Assembly: GCA_030591105.1 (NCBI GenBank)
Contig: JAUVBS010000176.1
Location: 1 to 5,312, forward strand
Direction of reading: 5' to 3'
Length of the DNA stretch: 5,312 nt
DNA from: a bacterium
Lineage (GTDB): Bacteria > Krumholzibacteriota > Krumholzibacteriia > LZORAL124-64-63
This document shows, in pieces, positions 5,047-5,312 of this stretch (position 1 is its first letter; each line of letters opens with the position of its first letter). The notes under the pieces were generated by a model. It did no database searches. It had not been told where the DNA came from and saw only the letters and a list, made by a program, of their open reading frames with translations. The translations under genes and the position numbers were made by a program.

Positions 5047-5080
5047 TTGGCCAAGGCGTGCCGTTGGCTAAGGCGTGCCG
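5047..5080. repeat. 17-bp tandem duplication covering the TPR gene stop codon
   Basis: Copies at 5047-5063 and 5064-5080 are directly adjacent and differ at one base (C5052 against T5069). That base decides the stop: the second copy gives CTA (5068-5070), TAG on the minus strand, while the first copy has CCA, a Trp codon TGG. Confidence 0.85.
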
Positions 5081-5312
5081 TCCTGCTCTCGCTGTTGCTG
5101 CAGGATCTGTAACCCCCGTTCGAGGTTCTGGCGGGCTGCCGCGTCGCCGGGATCGAGGCGTACCGCGGCACGGAACTGTACGACCGCTTCGGGTTCGCGG
5201 CCGAGACCGGCAAGCGTCGCGCCCAGCAGATTGTGGGCGCGCGGATCGTCGGGTCGCAACAGGACCGCCCGCTCGAGCAACGGCAAGGCTTCGGCCAGCT
5301 GTTGTCGCTGGA
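5068..5312 (-). CDS. TPR-repeat protein, C-terminal end, truncated by window edge
   Basis: The minus-strand frame is open to the right edge and ends at TAG (5068-5070), giving 80 residues. The first 22 residues (LAEALPLLERAVLLRPDD) are the second helix of one tetratricopeptide repeat. The next 34, from PRAHNLLG to LDPGD, form one full TPR with the usual Gly8, Ala20 and Pro32 pattern. A Gln/Arg-rich capping helix (QNLERGLQILQQQRE) follows. TTG at 5286 lies within a TPR helix and is not the start; the gene continues beyond the window. TPRs bind partner proteins; the partner and any N-terminal domain are not visible. It is convergent with the Cys-rich gene at a 114-bp distance. Confidence 0.85.
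   Translation of the reverse strand, partial: QRQQLAEALPLLERAVLLRPDDPRAHNLLGATLAGLGREPEAVVQFRAAVRLDPGDAAARQNLERGLQILQQQREQDGTP

Overview
The window is GC-rich DNA that looks like an ordinary bacterial chromosome. The best lineage clue is the large secreted protein at 2097-4148. It combines a signal peptide, eight FG-GAP-like propeller repeats and a C-terminal FlgD/type-IX-sorting-like domain beginning 'PNPFN'. That design is common in the FCB superphylum and in uncultured lineages such as Eisenbacteria and Krumholzibacteriota. The lineage is an inference from gene style; there is no rRNA or marker gene to confirm it. I see no tRNA, rRNA, CRISPR array, insertion sequence or prophage gene.

Layout: six protein genes on strictly alternating strands (+ - + - + -), forming three tail-to-tail pairs. 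(1) 1-300 (+) is the C-terminal part of a SMUG1-type (family 3) uracil-DNA glycosylase, cut by the left edge. (2) 315-962 (-) is a coiled-coil lipoprotein with a short IDN-x-E repeat near its tail. (3) 963-1296 is a divergent intergenic region with an AT-rich core, a 9-bp direct repeat and weak promoter candidates. (4) 1297-2088 (+) is a nitroreductase-family flavoprotein. (5) 2097-4148 (-) is the secreted FG-GAP/PQQ-like propeller protein, with a GTG start set by a perfect Shine-Dalgarno. (6) 4149-4389 is a second divergent region, containing a leader hairpin. (7) 4390-4953 (+) is a small exported cysteine-rich protein with three copies of an M-x2-CC-x9-CC-G-x-S-A unit at an exact 43-residue period. 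It is followed by three back-to-back stem-loops, the last a clear intrinsic terminator. (8) 5068-5312 (-) is the C-terminal end of a TPR protein cut by the right edge; a 17-bp tandem duplication carries its stop codon.

The genes do not form an operon or an obvious pathway; each seems to be its own transcription unit. Three of the six products carry export signals (lipoprotein, propeller protein, Cys-rich protein), so much of the window concerns the cell envelope. The most novel-looking locus is the Cys-rich repeat protein together with its structured leader and structured 3' end. I do not recognise its family, and its function (metal binding, disulfide-stabilised envelope protein, or other) is open.
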